DNA of 64,000 nt from Flaviflagellibacter deserti (GTDB lineage Bacteria > Pseudomonadota > Alphaproteobacteria > Rhizobiales > Methylopilaceae): positions 868,001 through 932,000 of the forward strand of contig NZ_JBHSJF010000006.1 of assembly GCF_042652085.1 (NCBI RefSeq). Direction: 5' to 3'. Under the pieces are notes generated by a model. The model worked only from the letters and a program-made list of their open reading frames with translations, ran no database searches and was not told where the DNA came from. Position numbers and translations under genes: made by a program. Every line of letters begins with the position of its first letter. Position 1 is the stretch's first letter. This document shows positions 9,299 through 18,133 of the stretch, in pieces.

Positions 9299-10065
9299 CC
9301 GTCCTCCGCGCAATCGCCTTCAACATCCTGGCCTATTCGCTGTTCCTGATCATGGCGGTGCTCGGCCTGCCGTTCCTGGTCACTCGCGAAAGCGCGTTCT
9401 GGGTTGCCCGCGCCTGGGCCAACATCACGATCTGGCTGATGCACCACGTCGCCGGAATCAAGCTGGAGGTGCGCGGCCTCGAGCATCTGCCAGACGGCGG
9501 CTGCATCATCGCCGCGAAGCACCAGTCGGCGCTGGAGACGTTCTCCGCCGTTCCCTATCTTGGCCAGTTCGCGTTCATCCTGAAGCGCGAGCTGAACTGG
9601 GTGCCGCTGTTCGGCTGGTACACTTCGCGGACCGGCATGATCCCGGTGAACCGAGGCGCGAAGTCGGCCGCGCTGCGCGAGATCACGATCAAGGCCAGGC
9701 AAGCGATCGCCGAGGGCCGCAAGATCATAATCTATCCCGAAGGCACCCGCCGGCCGCCCGGCGCGCCGCCGGAATACAAGTTCGGCGTCATCCATCTCTA
9801 TTCGGAACTCGACGCGCTCTGCGTTCCGATGGCGGTCAATTCCGGCCTCTATTGGCCCCGCCGCTCGCTCAAGCGCTATCCCGGCACTGCCACGCTCGAA
9901 TTCCTCGAACCGATCCCGCCGGGCCTCGACCGTGACACTTTCCGGACCCTGCTGCAGGATCGGATCGAGACGGCAACCGCGCGCCTGATCGCGGAAGCCC
10001 GCACGCGCGGCGAAGGCATCCCGGAAAATGAGATCGCGCCGCCGAAGACGAAGTCAGCCCAGTAG
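9295..10065 (+). CDS. plsC: 1-acyl-sn-glycerol-3-phosphate acyltransferase
   Basis: Acylates lysophosphatidate to phosphatidate at the inner membrane in phospholipid synthesis. It has 256 residues with an N-terminal hydrophobic segment (about 6-26). Acyltransferase motif I reads KHQSALET, so the usual HxxxxD is HxxxxE here, a variant I associate with rhizobial members. Motif III is YPEGTR. The ATG overlaps the previous stop by ATGA. The 3' end overlaps the opposite-strand gene at 10054 by 12 bases, so the two transcripts are antisense at their ends. Confidence 0.92.
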   Translation: MTVLRAIAFNILAYSLFLIMAVLGLPFLVTRESAFWVARAWANITIWLMHHVAGIKLEVRGLEHLPDGGCIIAAKHQSALETFSAVPYLGQFAFILKRELNWVPLFGWYTSRTGMIPVNRGAKSAALREITIKARQAIAEGRKIIIYPEGTRRPPGAPPEYKFGVIHLYSELDALCVPMAVNSGLYWPRRSLKRYPGTATLEFLEPIPPGLDRDTFRTLLQDRIETATARLIAEARTRGEGIPENEIAPPKTKSAQ

Positions 10066-10620
10066 CCGACCGCCAGCTGCCATCGAGCAGGGCTCACTGC
10101 CCAGTCGCTCGGCCATCCATTCGAGCTCCGGATCGCAGACACCGATATGGCGAAGATGCGTCACCGTGTTGATGACGTAGTCGCGGTTCGGCCCGCCCTC
10201 GCCCCGGCTCTGCGAGACGAGCGCAAGCCTCTCTTCCCGCGTCAGGCGCCCCGCGTATTGGTGGTGGCGGCGGTCCGCGACATAGGCCAGCGCGACTTCA
10301 CGGCTGCCGTCCTCGAACCGGACGGGCCGCATCACCTCGCGATAGACGTAATTCCTGAGCTCACGCTCGTGCAGATAGGCGCGCGTCTCGTGCGCCCGCT
10401 CGGCGGCCACCCGGAAGGCGACGCCACGGCATGAACCGCCGGCGTCGAGCCCGAGCACCAGACCCGGCTGCTCTTTCGTGCCGCGCCAATGATTGGAAAA
10501 GATGCAGAGCGACCGGTGCGCCCCGACGAGCCGAGCCGGCTTTGCCTCATCGAAGGCAAATCCCGGCTGCCACATCAGCGAGCCGTACCCGAAAATCCAA
10601 AGATCTGTAGAAGCGTCCAT
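10054..10620 (-). CDS. Gamma-glutamylcyclotransferase, ChaC family
   Basis: A 188-residue protein beginning with the ChaC signature FGYGSLMWQPGF. It continues through the conserved region RRHHQYAGRLTREERLALVSQSRG and the tail GPNRDYVINTVTHLRHIG. ChaC proteins cut glutathione (or gamma-glutamyl peptides) into 5-oxoproline and Cys-Gly in the cytoplasm. Its C-terminus overlaps plsC by 12 bases on the opposite strand. Confidence 0.9.
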   Translation of the reverse strand: MDASTDLWIFGYGSLMWQPGFAFDEAKPARLVGAHRSLCIFSNHWRGTKEQPGLVLGLDAGGSCRGVAFRVAAERAHETRAYLHERELRNYVYREVMRPVRFEDGSREVALAYVADRRHHQYAGRLTREERLALVSQSRGEGGPNRDYVINTVTHLRHIGVCDPELEWMAERLGSEPCSMAAGGRLLG

Positions 10621-10734
10621 TACCTGCGGGCGCGGAGCTTCGCGAATCTCCGCCTTCTTCGAGCTAAGCCTTGGCTGACGGCGGGATCAAGGCAAACCAC
10701 ATGCCAGTCACGGCTTTTCATAGCCCGAATCGTC

Positions 10735-10797
10735 ATCCTCCGGCTTGACCGGAGGATCCATGGCGATGATGTGGATGCTCCGGTCGAGCGGGAGCAT
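10735..10797. repeat. Double palindromic intergenic element
   Basis: The 193-base gap between tyrC and chaC (both leftward) contains two adjacent palindromes. ATCCTCCGG (10735-10743) pairs with CCGGAGGAT (10749-10757) around a 5-base loop. ATGCTCC (10775-10781) pairs with GGAGCAT (10791-10797). The first arm is nearly the same as the palindrome at 5092-5112. The form recalls short dispersed intergenic palindromes of Rhizobiales, and could be a RIME/REP-type repeat. Confidence 0.6.
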
Positions 10798-10813
10798 GAC
10801 GGCGGGCAATCCC

Positions 10814-11752
10814 TCACTCCCCGGCCGGCGTCCCCGTCCCGTGGCGGCGGCCGAAATCGGCCTCGGACGTATCCTGCCCCATCTCGACGATGCCGCGACG
10901 GATCGCGCGTGTCCTCGTGAATAGGTCGAACAATGTATTGCCGTCGCCGCGCCGGATCGCGCGCTGGAGCGCCGTCAGGTCCTCGGTGAAGCGGCCCAGC
11001 ATTTCCAGCACCGCATCCTTGTTGTGCAGGAAGATGTCGCGCCACATCGTTGGGTCGGACGCGGCGATGCGGGTGAAGTCGCGGAAGCCGGAGGCCGAGA
11101 ACTTGATCACCTCGGCGCGGACGCTCTCCTCCATGTCGGCGGCGGTGCCGACGATGTTATAGGCGATCAGATGCGGAATATGGCTGGTGATGGCGAGCAC
11201 GAGGTCGTGGTGCTCCGCCGACATCACCTCGACATTGGCGCCGATGCCACGCCAGAAGGCGGCGAGCTTCTCGACGGCCTTCGGGTCGGTGCCCTCCGGC
11301 GGCGTCAGGATGCACCAGCGGCTCTGGAACAGCTCGGCAAAGCCGGCATCCGGGCCGGAATGCTCGGTGCCTGCGATCGGATGCGCCGGGACGAAGTGCA
11401 CGTCGGCCGGCAGATAGTTCCCCATCTGCTTCACGACCGACGTCTTAACCGAGCCGACATCAGACACGATTGCGCCGGGCTTCAGCACCGGACCGATCGC
11501 CTTCGCCACCTGCTCCGACGCACCGACCGGCACGCAGGCGATGACGAGGTCGGCGCCGTCGGCCGCCTCGGCCGGGTCAAGCGTGTAGGCATTTCCGAGG
11601 CCCAGCTCACGCGCGCGGTCGAGCGTCTTCTGCGAGCGCGTCTGGACGACGATCTCCTTCACGAGCCCGTTCTGCCGTGCCGCATGCGCGATGGATGAGC
11701 CGATCAGGCCGATACCGATCAGCGCCAGCCGGCCGAAAAGAGGTTCAGCCAC
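10814..11752 (-). CDS. tyrC: Prephenate/arogenate dehydrogenase
   Basis: Oxidative decarboxylation step of tyrosine synthesis. The 312 residues have an N-terminal NAD(P)-binding motif IGIGLIGSSIAHAAR, the segment DVGSVKTSVV, and HPIAGTEHSGPDAG with the conserved substrate-site His. Whether it prefers prephenate or cyclohexadienyl substrates cannot be read here. The GTG start at 11752 overlaps the stop of hisC by 8 bases. It is the last gene of the chorismate mutase-hisC-tyrC operon. Confidence 0.93.
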   Translation of the reverse strand: MAEPLFGRLALIGIGLIGSSIAHAARQNGLVKEIVVQTRSQKTLDRARELGLGNAYTLDPAEAADGADLVIACVPVGASEQVAKAIGPVLKPGAIVSDVGSVKTSVVKQMGNYLPADVHFVPAHPIAGTEHSGPDAGFAELFQSRWCILTPPEGTDPKAVEKLAAFWRGIGANVEVMSAEHHDLVLAITSHIPHLIAYNIVGTAADMEESVRAEVIKFSASGFRDFTRIAASDPTMWRDIFLHNKDAVLEMLGRFTEDLTALQRAIRRGDGNTLFDLFTRTRAIRRGIVEMGQDTSEADFGRRHGTGTPAGE

Positions 11753-12869
11753 GCGGCGCTCCCATGAATTCGGCCAGGGCTGCCACCACGAAACGGTTCG
11801 CCTCCTCGCTGCCGACCGTCATCCGGAGCGCGTTCGGCAGGCCGTAGGCGGCAACGCGGCGCAGGATCAGGCCGCGCGTCGACAGGAACTCGTCGGCGTC
11901 GGCCGCCGTCTTGCCCGGCTCCTCGGGGAAATGGATCAGCACGAAATTCGCCACGCTCGGCGTCGCGTGGAGGCCGAGCTTGGACAATTCGAGGTCGAGC
12001 CATTCGAGCCATTTCGTATTGTGCTCGACCGACATCTCGATATGCGCCGTGTCATCGAGGGCGGCGACGCCGGCCGCGACCGCAGCGCCCGATACGTTGA
12101 ACGGCCCGCGGATGCGGTTCAGCACGTCGACCACGGCCTCCGGCCCATACATCCAGCCGATACGCAGATTGGCGAGGCCGAAGATCTTCGAGAAGGTGTG
12201 GGTAACAACGACGTTCTCGAACTCGTCCACCAGTTCGCGGCCGTCGGTGTAGTCCGGCTTGCGGACATATTCCGCATAGGCGGCGTCGAGGACGAGCAGG
12301 ATATCGGGGCGCAGCCCGGCATGCAGGCGCCGCACCTCTTCCGCCGGCAGATAGGTGCCGGTCGGGTTGTTCGGATTGGCGATGAAGACGATCTTCGTCC
12401 GCTCGGTGATGTTGGCGAGGATTGCGTCGACATCGGCGGTGTAGCCGGTTTCGGGAACCACGACGGGCGTCCCGCCCCGGCCCATGATCGCGATCTTGTA
12501 GACGAGGAAGCCGTGCTCGGTGAACAGACCCTCGTCCCCCGGACCGACATAGGCATGGGCGAGCAGGTTCAGCAGTTCGTCGGAGCCCGCGCCGCAGACC
12601 AGACGCGCCGGATCGAGGTCGTTCGCCTTGCCGATCGCCTCGCGAAGTACTTTCGACGTGCCTTCCGGATAGAGCGAGAGCTTGGCGCCCGTCGCCGTAT
12701 AGGCCTCAATCGCGCGCGGACTCGGCCCGAATGGCGTCTCGTTCGAGGAGAGCTTGAAGATGCGGTTGACGCCCGGCGCGCCGGTGGACTTGCCGGGGAC
12801 GTAAGGCTCGATGTCGAGAATGCCCGGGCGCGGCACCGGGCGGATAGGCTGGCTGAGCATTTCTGTCAT
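11745..12869 (-). CDS. hisC: Histidinol-phosphate aminotransferase
   Basis: PLP aminotransferase, class I/II fold, 374 residues. The Schiff-base lysine is in HTFSKIFGLANLR, with the earlier NPNNPTGTYLP and DAAYAEY motifs. It makes histidinol phosphate, and homologues in such aromatic operons often also use phenylpyruvate or prephenate-type acceptors. Its position between chorismate mutase and tyrC suggests a shared role in tyrosine/phenylalanine synthesis. The start chosen is ATG 12869 (MTEMLSQ), which overlaps the chorismate mutase stop by ATGA; a longer upstream reading is unconserved. Confidence 0.92.
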   Translation of the reverse strand: MTEMLSQPIRPVPRPGILDIEPYVPGKSTGAPGVNRIFKLSSNETPFGPSPRAIEAYTATGAKLSLYPEGTSKVLREAIGKANDLDPARLVCGAGSDELLNLLAHAYVGPGDEGLFTEHGFLVYKIAIMGRGGTPVVVPETGYTADVDAILANITERTKIVFIANPNNPTGTYLPAEEVRRLHAGLRPDILLVLDAAYAEYVRKPDYTDGRELVDEFENVVVTHTFSKIFGLANLRIGWMYGPEAVVDVLNRIRGPFNVSGAAVAAGVAALDDTAHIEMSVEHNTKWLEWLDLELSKLGLHATPSVANFVLIHFPEEPGKTAADADEFLSTRGLILRRVAAYGLPNALRMTVGSEEANRFVVAALAEFMGAPRG

Positions 12870-13651
12870 CCTGCCGCGGCGGCAGGGGCCGCGGTGTCGG
12901 CGAGGTCGATCGGCTGGGCATAGCTGCCGACGCGGACCGCTCCCTCGGGTACTCGTGCTGAGGGGATGGCGACGAGACCTCGCCATCGATCGCCGCCGAC
13001 GGTCTCGGTGATCACGTCGAACATGCCGGCCGGTGGCGCGGCGGCGAAATCGGCGGCGACCACCGCGATCTCATCGACGGCGGCATCGCCGAGCGGCTTC
13101 GCGATCACCACCGCAGGCGTCGCGGCCGGGCGGTCCGGATAAATCAGGAACGGCAGGCGTGCCATCACCTGCGGCTTGCCGGGACCGATGTTCAGCCACC
13201 ACGGCGAGCGCGTGACGCCGAGCCCGATCAGACCGAGATCGCCCTGCGAAGCGGAGACGGCGGAAACCACTGCGTCGGCGCTGTCATAGGCGATGAGCGG
13301 CACGTCGAAGCCCATCTGGAAGCGCGCGAGATCGCGCATGCCGGCCGGGTCCGACGACATGTCGACATGCACCGCATACGGCGCCTGCACATGGGTGAAG
13401 CCGGAAATGATCGTCCGCCAGATGTTCTCGACCGCCGAGAACGGCAGCCTTCCGCTGTGGCGGGCGACGAGGCGGCGCATCATGTCGGCCTCGCGGCCGG
13501 GCCGGAACGCCGAGCCGGTCTCGCCGGTGCGCTTCACCCGGACCAGCGCATCGATGATGCCGCCCCGTTCGATCAGGAGGCGATGCATCGCATCGTCGAT
13601 CCGGTCGATCTCGTGGCGCAAGTCGTCGAGGGTCTTGGGCGTGTCGTTCAT
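12866..13651 (-). CDS. Chorismate mutase (AroQ type) with long C-terminal domain
   Basis: A 261-residue protein. Residues 7-95 form an AroQ chorismate mutase helical domain (LRHEIDRIDDAMHRLL, then R/K-rich active-site helices), which converts chorismate to prephenate. Residues about 100-250 are an additional alpha/beta domain of the type often annotated only as part of alphaproteobacterial chorismate mutases. It contains GDLGLIGLG and may be a relic of a prephenate dehydratase-like or regulatory fold, which is my inference. It is the first gene of an overlapping operon with hisC and tyrC and is divergent from metX. Confidence 0.88.
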   Translation of the reverse strand: MNDTPKTLDDLRHEIDRIDDAMHRLLIERGGIIDALVRVKRTGETGSAFRPGREADMMRRLVARHSGRLPFSAVENIWRTIISGFTHVQAPYAVHVDMSSDPAGMRDLARFQMGFDVPLIAYDSADAVVSAVSASQGDLGLIGLGVTRSPWWLNIGPGKPQVMARLPFLIYPDRPAATPAVVIAKPLGDAAVDEIAVVAADFAAAPPAGMFDVITETVGGDRWRGLVAIPSARVPEGAVRVGSYAQPIDLADTAAPAAAAG

Positions 13652-13699
13652 GGCGTCTGGCTTGTGAGCAGGGGCGCACTCAATACGCCGCTGATGCCG

Positions 13700-13744
13700 G
13701 AAGTCAAAGAAACGTTGACTTCAGACCGGCGTGACACCTTATCT
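13700..13744 (+). promoter_or_regulatory. Probable metX promoter overlapping a palindrome
   Basis: A perfect 8-base inverted repeat, GAAGTCAA (13700-13707) and TTGACTTC (13715-13722), is separated by 7 bases. Its right arm contains TTGACT (13715-13720), a good -35 element. TTATCT at 13739-13744 would be a -10 with an 18-base spacer. The AGGAAGG ribosome site begins at 13758, so the leader would be very short. The palindrome may be an operator or part of the promoter; I do not see SAM-II riboswitch features. Confidence 0.5.
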
Positions 13745-13776
13745 GTCGCCCGCACCTAGGAAGGATGCCCGGCGCT

Positions 13777-14970
13777 ATGGCCAGGCCGAAAGTCGTCGAG
13801 TCGATCAAGGAAGCAGCCCGCCGGGAAGCGGACCTGCCACAGAGCCATGTCGCACGCTTCGGCCCGGAAAGTCCGCTGAAGCTCGATTGCGGCATCAGCC
13901 TCTCGCCCTATCAGGTCGCTTACAAGACCTACGGCACGCTCAACGCCGACAAGTCGAATGCGGTCCTTGTCACCCACGCGCTGACGGGCGACCAGCATGT
14001 CGCCAACGAGCACCCGGTGACCGGCAAGCCCGGCTGGTGGGAGACCATGGTCGGCCCGGGCCTGCCGATCGACACGACCCGTTATTTCGTCATCTGCTCG
14101 AACGTCCTCGGCGGCTGCATGGGCACGACCGGCCCGTCGTCGATGAATTCGGCGACCGGCCGCCCCTGGGGCGTGGATTTCCCGCTGGTGACGATCCCCG
14201 ACATCGTCCGCGCCCAGGCCGCCCTGATCGACCACCTCGGCATTGACCAGCTGTTCGCCGTCATCGGCGGCTCGATGGGCGGCATGCAGGTGCTGGAATG
14301 GGCAGCGAGCTATCCGGACAAGGTCTTCGCGGCTATGCCGATCGCCACCGCCGCCAAGCATTCGGCGCAGAACATCGCCTTCCACGAGGTCGGCCGCCAG
14401 GCGGTCATGGCCGACCCGGAATGGCATGGCGGCCGCTATCTCGAGCACAACGCGGTGCCCCGCAAGGGCCTCGCGGTCGCGCGCATGGCGGCGCACATCA
14501 CCTATCTCTCGGAAGCCGCGCTGCAGCGGAAGTTCGGCCGCGAATTGCAGGACCGCGAGCGCCCGACCTTCACCTTCGACGCCGACTTCCAGGTCGAGAG
14601 CTATCTCCGCCATCAGGGATCGAGCTTCGTCGAGCGCTTCGACGCGAACTCCTATCTCTACGTCACCCGGGCGATGGACTATTACGATCTCGCGGCCGAC
14701 CACGGCGGCGTCCTCGCCAACGCCTTCAAGGGTACCAAGACCCGATTCTGCGTGATGGGCTTCACCTCCGACTGGCTGTTCCCGACCTCCGACAGCCGCG
14801 CCATCGTCCACGCGCTGAACGCAGCCGCGGCGAACGTCTCCTTCGTCGAGATCGAAAGCGATAAGGGGCACGACGCGTTCCTGCTCGACGAGCCGGAATT
14901 CTTCGCCACCGCGCGCGGCTTCCTCGCTGGTGCCGGCAAGGCGCGTGGCCTTCCGGAGGCGGAGGGCTGA
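13777..14970 (+). CDS. metX: Homoserine O-acetyltransferase
   Basis: Alpha/beta-hydrolase enzyme that acylates homoserine with acetyl-CoA (succinyl-CoA in some relatives) to start methionine synthesis. The nucleophile Ser is in GGSMGGMQ, the oxyanion region is NVLGGCMGTTGP, and the acid and base lie in TSDWLFPT and GHDAFL. The start is a choice between ATG 13765, which abuts the AGGAAGG site with no spacing, and ATG 13777, which lies 12 bases after it. I prefer 13777, giving 397 residues. The stop overlaps metW (TGATG). Confidence 0.93.
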   Translation: MARPKVVESIKEAARREADLPQSHVARFGPESPLKLDCGISLSPYQVAYKTYGTLNADKSNAVLVTHALTGDQHVANEHPVTGKPGWWETMVGPGLPIDTTRYFVICSNVLGGCMGTTGPSSMNSATGRPWGVDFPLVTIPDIVRAQAALIDHLGIDQLFAVIGGSMGGMQVLEWAASYPDKVFAAMPIATAAKHSAQNIAFHEVGRQAVMADPEWHGGRYLEHNAVPRKGLAVARMAAHITYLSEAALQRKFGRELQDRERPTFTFDADFQVESYLRHQGSSFVERFDANSYLYVTRAMDYYDLAADHGGVLANAFKGTKTRFCVMGFTSDWLFPTSDSRAIVHALNAAAANVSFVEIESDKGHDAFLLDEPEFFATARGFLAGAGKARGLPEAEG

Positions 14971-15638
14971 TGGTTTCTCCGAGAATGGTCCGCGAGGGCG
15001 CTCCGATGCGCGCCGAGTTCGCGCCTGTGGTAGAGACCGCGCGTCCCGACCATCTCCTGATGGCAGAGATGATCCAGCGCGGCGCGCGCGTCCTCGATGT
15101 CGGCTGCGGCGACGGCCAATTGCTGCGCCTGCTCGTCTCCCGCAAGAACGTCGACGGTCGCGGGATCGAGCTCAGCCAGTCCGGCGTGAACAATTCCGTC
15201 GCCCACGGCCTCTCGGTCATCCAGGGCGACGCCGACAAGGATCTCGACCAGTATCCGGACGATGCCTTCGACTATGTGATCCTGTCGCAGACGCTGCAGG
15301 CGACGCGCCATCCCCGGGCGGTAATGGAGAACCTGCTGCGGATCGGCCGCCGCGCCGTGGTGTCGGTCCCGAATTTCGGTCACTGGCGGATGCGCATGCA
15401 GCTCCTCGCGCTCGGCCGCATGCCGGTGACGAAGACGCTGCCCGAGACCTGGTACGACACCCAGAACATCCATCTCTGCACGATCCGCGATTTCGTCGAT
15501 CTGTGCGATGAGGTCGGCGCTCACATCGAACGCGCCGTCGCGCTCGACGTTTCGGGACGACCGGTCGGCCTGCGCCTTCCATGGTGGTTCTGGAACCTGT
15601 TCGGCGCACAGGCGGTGTTTCTGCTGAGCAGGGGCTAG
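14970..15638 (+). CDS. metW: Methionine biosynthesis protein MetW
   Basis: A 222-residue SAM-methyltransferase-fold protein with VLDVGCGDGQLLRLL as motif I. MetW accompanies metX in many proteobacteria and is needed for or enhances homoserine acylation; its own chemistry is unclear. The ATG uses the last base of the metX stop, which indicates coupling. An ATG 15 codons later could also serve, but the first keeps the overlap. Confidence 0.93.
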   Translation: MVSPRMVREGAPMRAEFAPVVETARPDHLLMAEMIQRGARVLDVGCGDGQLLRLLVSRKNVDGRGIELSQSGVNNSVAHGLSVIQGDADKDLDQYPDDAFDYVILSQTLQATRHPRAVMENLLRIGRRAVVSVPNFGHWRMRMQLLALGRMPVTKTLPETWYDTQNIHLCTIRDFVDLCDEVGAHIERAVALDVSGRPVGLRLPWWFWNLFGAQAVFLLSRG

Positions 15639-15659
15639 GCACCCCTTCCGCCGTCGGAA

Positions 15660-16418
15660 CTAGGCCTCGTCTCGCCGAACCGGAATCCCCACGCCCGGCA
15701 CCAGAACCGGCGAGCGCACCCTGACGCGGCTCTCCTTAGCCGCCTTCCTTTTGGCGCGGACTGGCGTGTACACCGACTTCACCGCCTCGACGATGTGGAC
15801 GCCCGAGAACGGGCTCCAGAACTGGCCGCCCAGCCGCTCCAGCGCAATCGCCGAGCGCAGCACGATGCCCTTGTCGATCGGCGGGAACATCAGCGCCTCG
15901 CTCCAGGTCACCGGCGCGAACTGCGACTCGCGAAGCAGCGCCGAGAGCTGTGCGCGGCTGTAGGGGCGTCCGTGGCCGAAGGGCGTGGATTCGATCCGCG
16001 CCCACGGCCCACGCCGGTTGGCCACGACCGCGAGCAATTTGCCGCCCGGCGCCAGGCACCGCGAGCATTCGCGGAGCACTTCGCGAGGATCGTCAGCGCT
16101 CTCCAGTGCATGGACGAGGATCACCCGGTCTATGGCCGCGTCAGGCAAGGGCCAGATGTCTTCCTCGACCAGCGCCGAGGCCGTGCCGCGGCCGGACTCC
16201 CAGGGCATCACCCCCTGCTCCGCCGGCATGAAGGTCATCACCCGTTCGGCATCGTCCCGGAACGGCCCGAGAAACGGCGCGGCGAACCCGAAGCCAAGGA
16301 CCCGGAGGCCGGCGACGTCCGCGAACCGCGCGCGCAGTTTCGCGCGCAGGACGCGCCGGGCCATCTGCCCGAGGCGGCCGTGATAGAAGGTGCGGAGATC
16401 GACGACGTCGAGAGACAA
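15660..16418 (-). CDS. SAM-dependent methyltransferase-like protein
   Basis: A 252-residue protein with a class I methyltransferase fold. The SAM-binding motif I is unusual (LRVLGFGFAAPFLGPF). A UbiE-like segment, IDRVILVHALESADDP and LRECSRCLAPGGKLLAVV, follows. The C-terminus is strongly basic (RAKRKAAKESRVRVR). Its substrate is not known to me; family members are often found near gloB in Rhizobiales, as here (2.2 kb away). It converges with metW with a 21-base gap. A small secreted protein gene lies just upstream, 9 bases away. Confidence 0.8.
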   Translation of the reverse strand: MSLDVVDLRTFYHGRLGQMARRVLRAKLRARFADVAGLRVLGFGFAAPFLGPFRDDAERVMTFMPAEQGVMPWESGRGTASALVEEDIWPLPDAAIDRVILVHALESADDPREVLRECSRCLAPGGKLLAVVANRRGPWARIESTPFGHGRPYSRAQLSALLRESQFAPVTWSEALMFPPIDKGIVLRSAIALERLGGQFWSPFSGVHIVEAVKSVYTPVRAKRKAAKESRVRVRSPVLVPGVGIPVRRDEA

Positions 16419-16427
16419 TAGGGCCTC

Positions 16428-16733
16428 TTAGTAGAGTCCCTCGTTCCTCATAACATCCGAGATGAGGTTGTCGGGCTCGCGATCGAGGCAGTGGATGTTC
16501 TTTACCCATACCCGGCGGCTTCCATACCGGCCGTCGATCGTGACCAGTTTAGGATAGCAACCGACCGAGGGATCGTTGACGTAATAGGGCCGCTCGCTCG
16601 GCCAGATCGCCTGGGCGGCGCGGCCTTCCCTGCCCTGGCGATGGCTCGCATCGGCGATTCCGGGGGCCGCGGTGGCAGCAATCACAAACGCCAAGCCGAA
16701 GGCAGTGGAGATTTTCCGGATCATCGAAGCCAT
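16428..16733 (-). CDS. Small secreted protein, function unknown
   Basis: 101 residues with a Sec signal peptide (residues about 4-30, cleavage after ADA is plausible). The mature part of about 70 residues contains two cysteines (CYPK and HCLD) that could form a disulfide. It has no family I recognise. An internal start at 16724 (MIRKIS) would give a more compact signal peptide. It may be co-transcribed with the methyltransferase-like gene 9 bases downstream. Confidence 0.6.
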   Translation of the reverse strand: MASMIRKISTAFGLAFVIAATAAPGIADASHRQGREGRAAQAIWPSERPYYVNDPSVGCYPKLVTIDGRYGSRRVWVKNIHCLDREPDNLISDVMRNEGLY

Positions 16734-17065
16734 CCCGTAATGCGTCAGCTACAGGAGATAGTCCGGCCGCCCCTTTGTTCCAAGGGAAAAGCCGACCTTT
16801 CAGCCGGCATCTCGTACTGTGCTTATCGATCGGTAGCAGAGACGAGGTTCAAGCCGCCTGGAACCGATTTATCTGAGGACGGCTTTCGCCAATATCCCGC
16901 CGGCCAGCATCTATCGCATCGTCCGGAAGGGCGACGTGCCGCCCGAGTGCCGCCCGGCTGACGAAATCCTCCCGAAACACGGCCGTGTCACGATCAGCGC
17001 ATCACACAAAGATCGGCCGTACGACGGCGTTCTCTACACGCACCCGAACGGCCGGGGAGGATGCC
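16734..17065. other. Divergent intergenic region without a gene
   Basis: This 332-base region separates the leftward secreted-protein gene from the rightward methyltransferase. Short open frames run through it, but none has a convincing protein-like sequence. It presumably holds both promoters; I could not pick out clear -35/-10 pairs. A GGGGAGGA ribosome site at 17054-17061 belongs to the gene at 17066. Confidence 0.5.
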
Positions 17066-18127
17066 ATGCGCGAGCCCGATCACGACAAACTGGATGCACT
17101 CGTTGGCCGGATGGTCGGCGACCTCGGCGCCTGTACGACGGGCCCCCTGGTCGTCCTCGGAGACCGCCTGGGCCTGTTCAAGGCGATGGCCGATGGTGAC
17201 CCGGTCTCGCCGGAAGAACTGGCGCAACGCACCGGAACGCGCGAACGCTATGTCCGCGAATGGCTGTCCGCCCAGGCGGCGGCGGGCAACGTCGACTATG
17301 ACGACGAAACGAACAGGTTCAGCCTGTCTCCCGAACAAGCGGCAGTGTTCGCCAACGAGGACAGTCCCGCCTTCTTTGCCGGGGCGTTCGAAATCCTCCA
17401 GGCGATGTGGATGGACGAGCCGAAAATCGCCGACGCCTTCGTGAGCGGCAACGGCGTTGGCTGGCACGAACACAGTCAGTGCCTGTTCCGCGGCACGGAG
17501 CGCTTCTTCCGGACCGGCTACAATGCCAGCCTCGTCAGCTCCTGGATTCCGGCCATGAATGGAATGTCCAGGCGCCTCGAGGAAGGAGCCGTCGTCGCGG
17601 ATGTCGGCTGCGGTCACGGCGCCTCGACGGTCCTGATGGCAAAGGCCTATCCGAAGTCCCTTTTTTACGGCTTCGACTATCACGAAGCCTCGATCGAGCG
17701 AGCCCGCTCGGCCGCGGAAGAAGCGGGAGTCGGGGACCGCGTCACCTTCGACCGGGCGTCCGCGTCCGATTTCCCGGCAAGGGACTACGATCTCGTCGCG
17801 ATGTTCGATTGCCTGCACGACATGGGCGACCCGGTGGGCGCCGGCCGCCATGTCCGCGAGACGCTCGCGTCCGGCGGCACCTGGATGATCGTCGAGCCGT
17901 TCTCCCACGACAGGCTCAAGGACAACCTCAATCCGGTCGGACGGATCTATTACGGCGCCTCGACCATGCTCTGCACCCCGGCCTCGCTAGCCCAGGACGT
18001 GGGATTGGCGCTGGGCGCCCAGGCGGGCGAGACGCGCCTCAGGAAGGTCGCTCTAGACGCCGGCTTCTCGCACTTCCGCCGCGCGACGGAGACGCCGTTC
18101 AACATGGTGTTTGAGGCACGCGCCTGA
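17066..18127 (+). CDS. Class I SAM methyltransferase with N-terminal winged helix
   Basis: 353 residues. The N-terminal ~100 residues resemble a dimerising winged-helix domain (VSPEELAQRTGTRERYVREWL), and a Rossmann methyltransferase domain follows with VADVGCGHGASTVLMA and the acidic motif YDLVAMFDCLHDMGDP. This layout is that of O-methyltransferase-like proteins of the Rv2258c type; the substrate is unknown. The ATG at 17066 was chosen because GGGGAGGA lies 4 bases upstream; the frame is open further left. A hairpin terminator follows the stop. Confidence 0.85.
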   Translation: MREPDHDKLDALVGRMVGDLGACTTGPLVVLGDRLGLFKAMADGDPVSPEELAQRTGTRERYVREWLSAQAAAGNVDYDDETNRFSLSPEQAAVFANEDSPAFFAGAFEILQAMWMDEPKIADAFVSGNGVGWHEHSQCLFRGTERFFRTGYNASLVSSWIPAMNGMSRRLEEGAVVADVGCGHGASTVLMAKAYPKSLFYGFDYHEASIERARSAAEEAGVGDRVTFDRASASDFPARDYDLVAMFDCLHDMGDPVGAGRHVRETLASGGTWMIVEPFSHDRLKDNLNPVGRIYYGASTMLCTPASLAQDVGLALGAQAGETRLRKVALDAGFSHFRRATETPFNMVFEARA

Positions 18128-18133
18128 AACGAG

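Noticed and set aside
13652..13764. SAM-II riboswitch before metX
   Set aside because: The leader is too short and the usual conserved pseudoknot pieces were not seen. A plain promoter with a palindrome explains it better.
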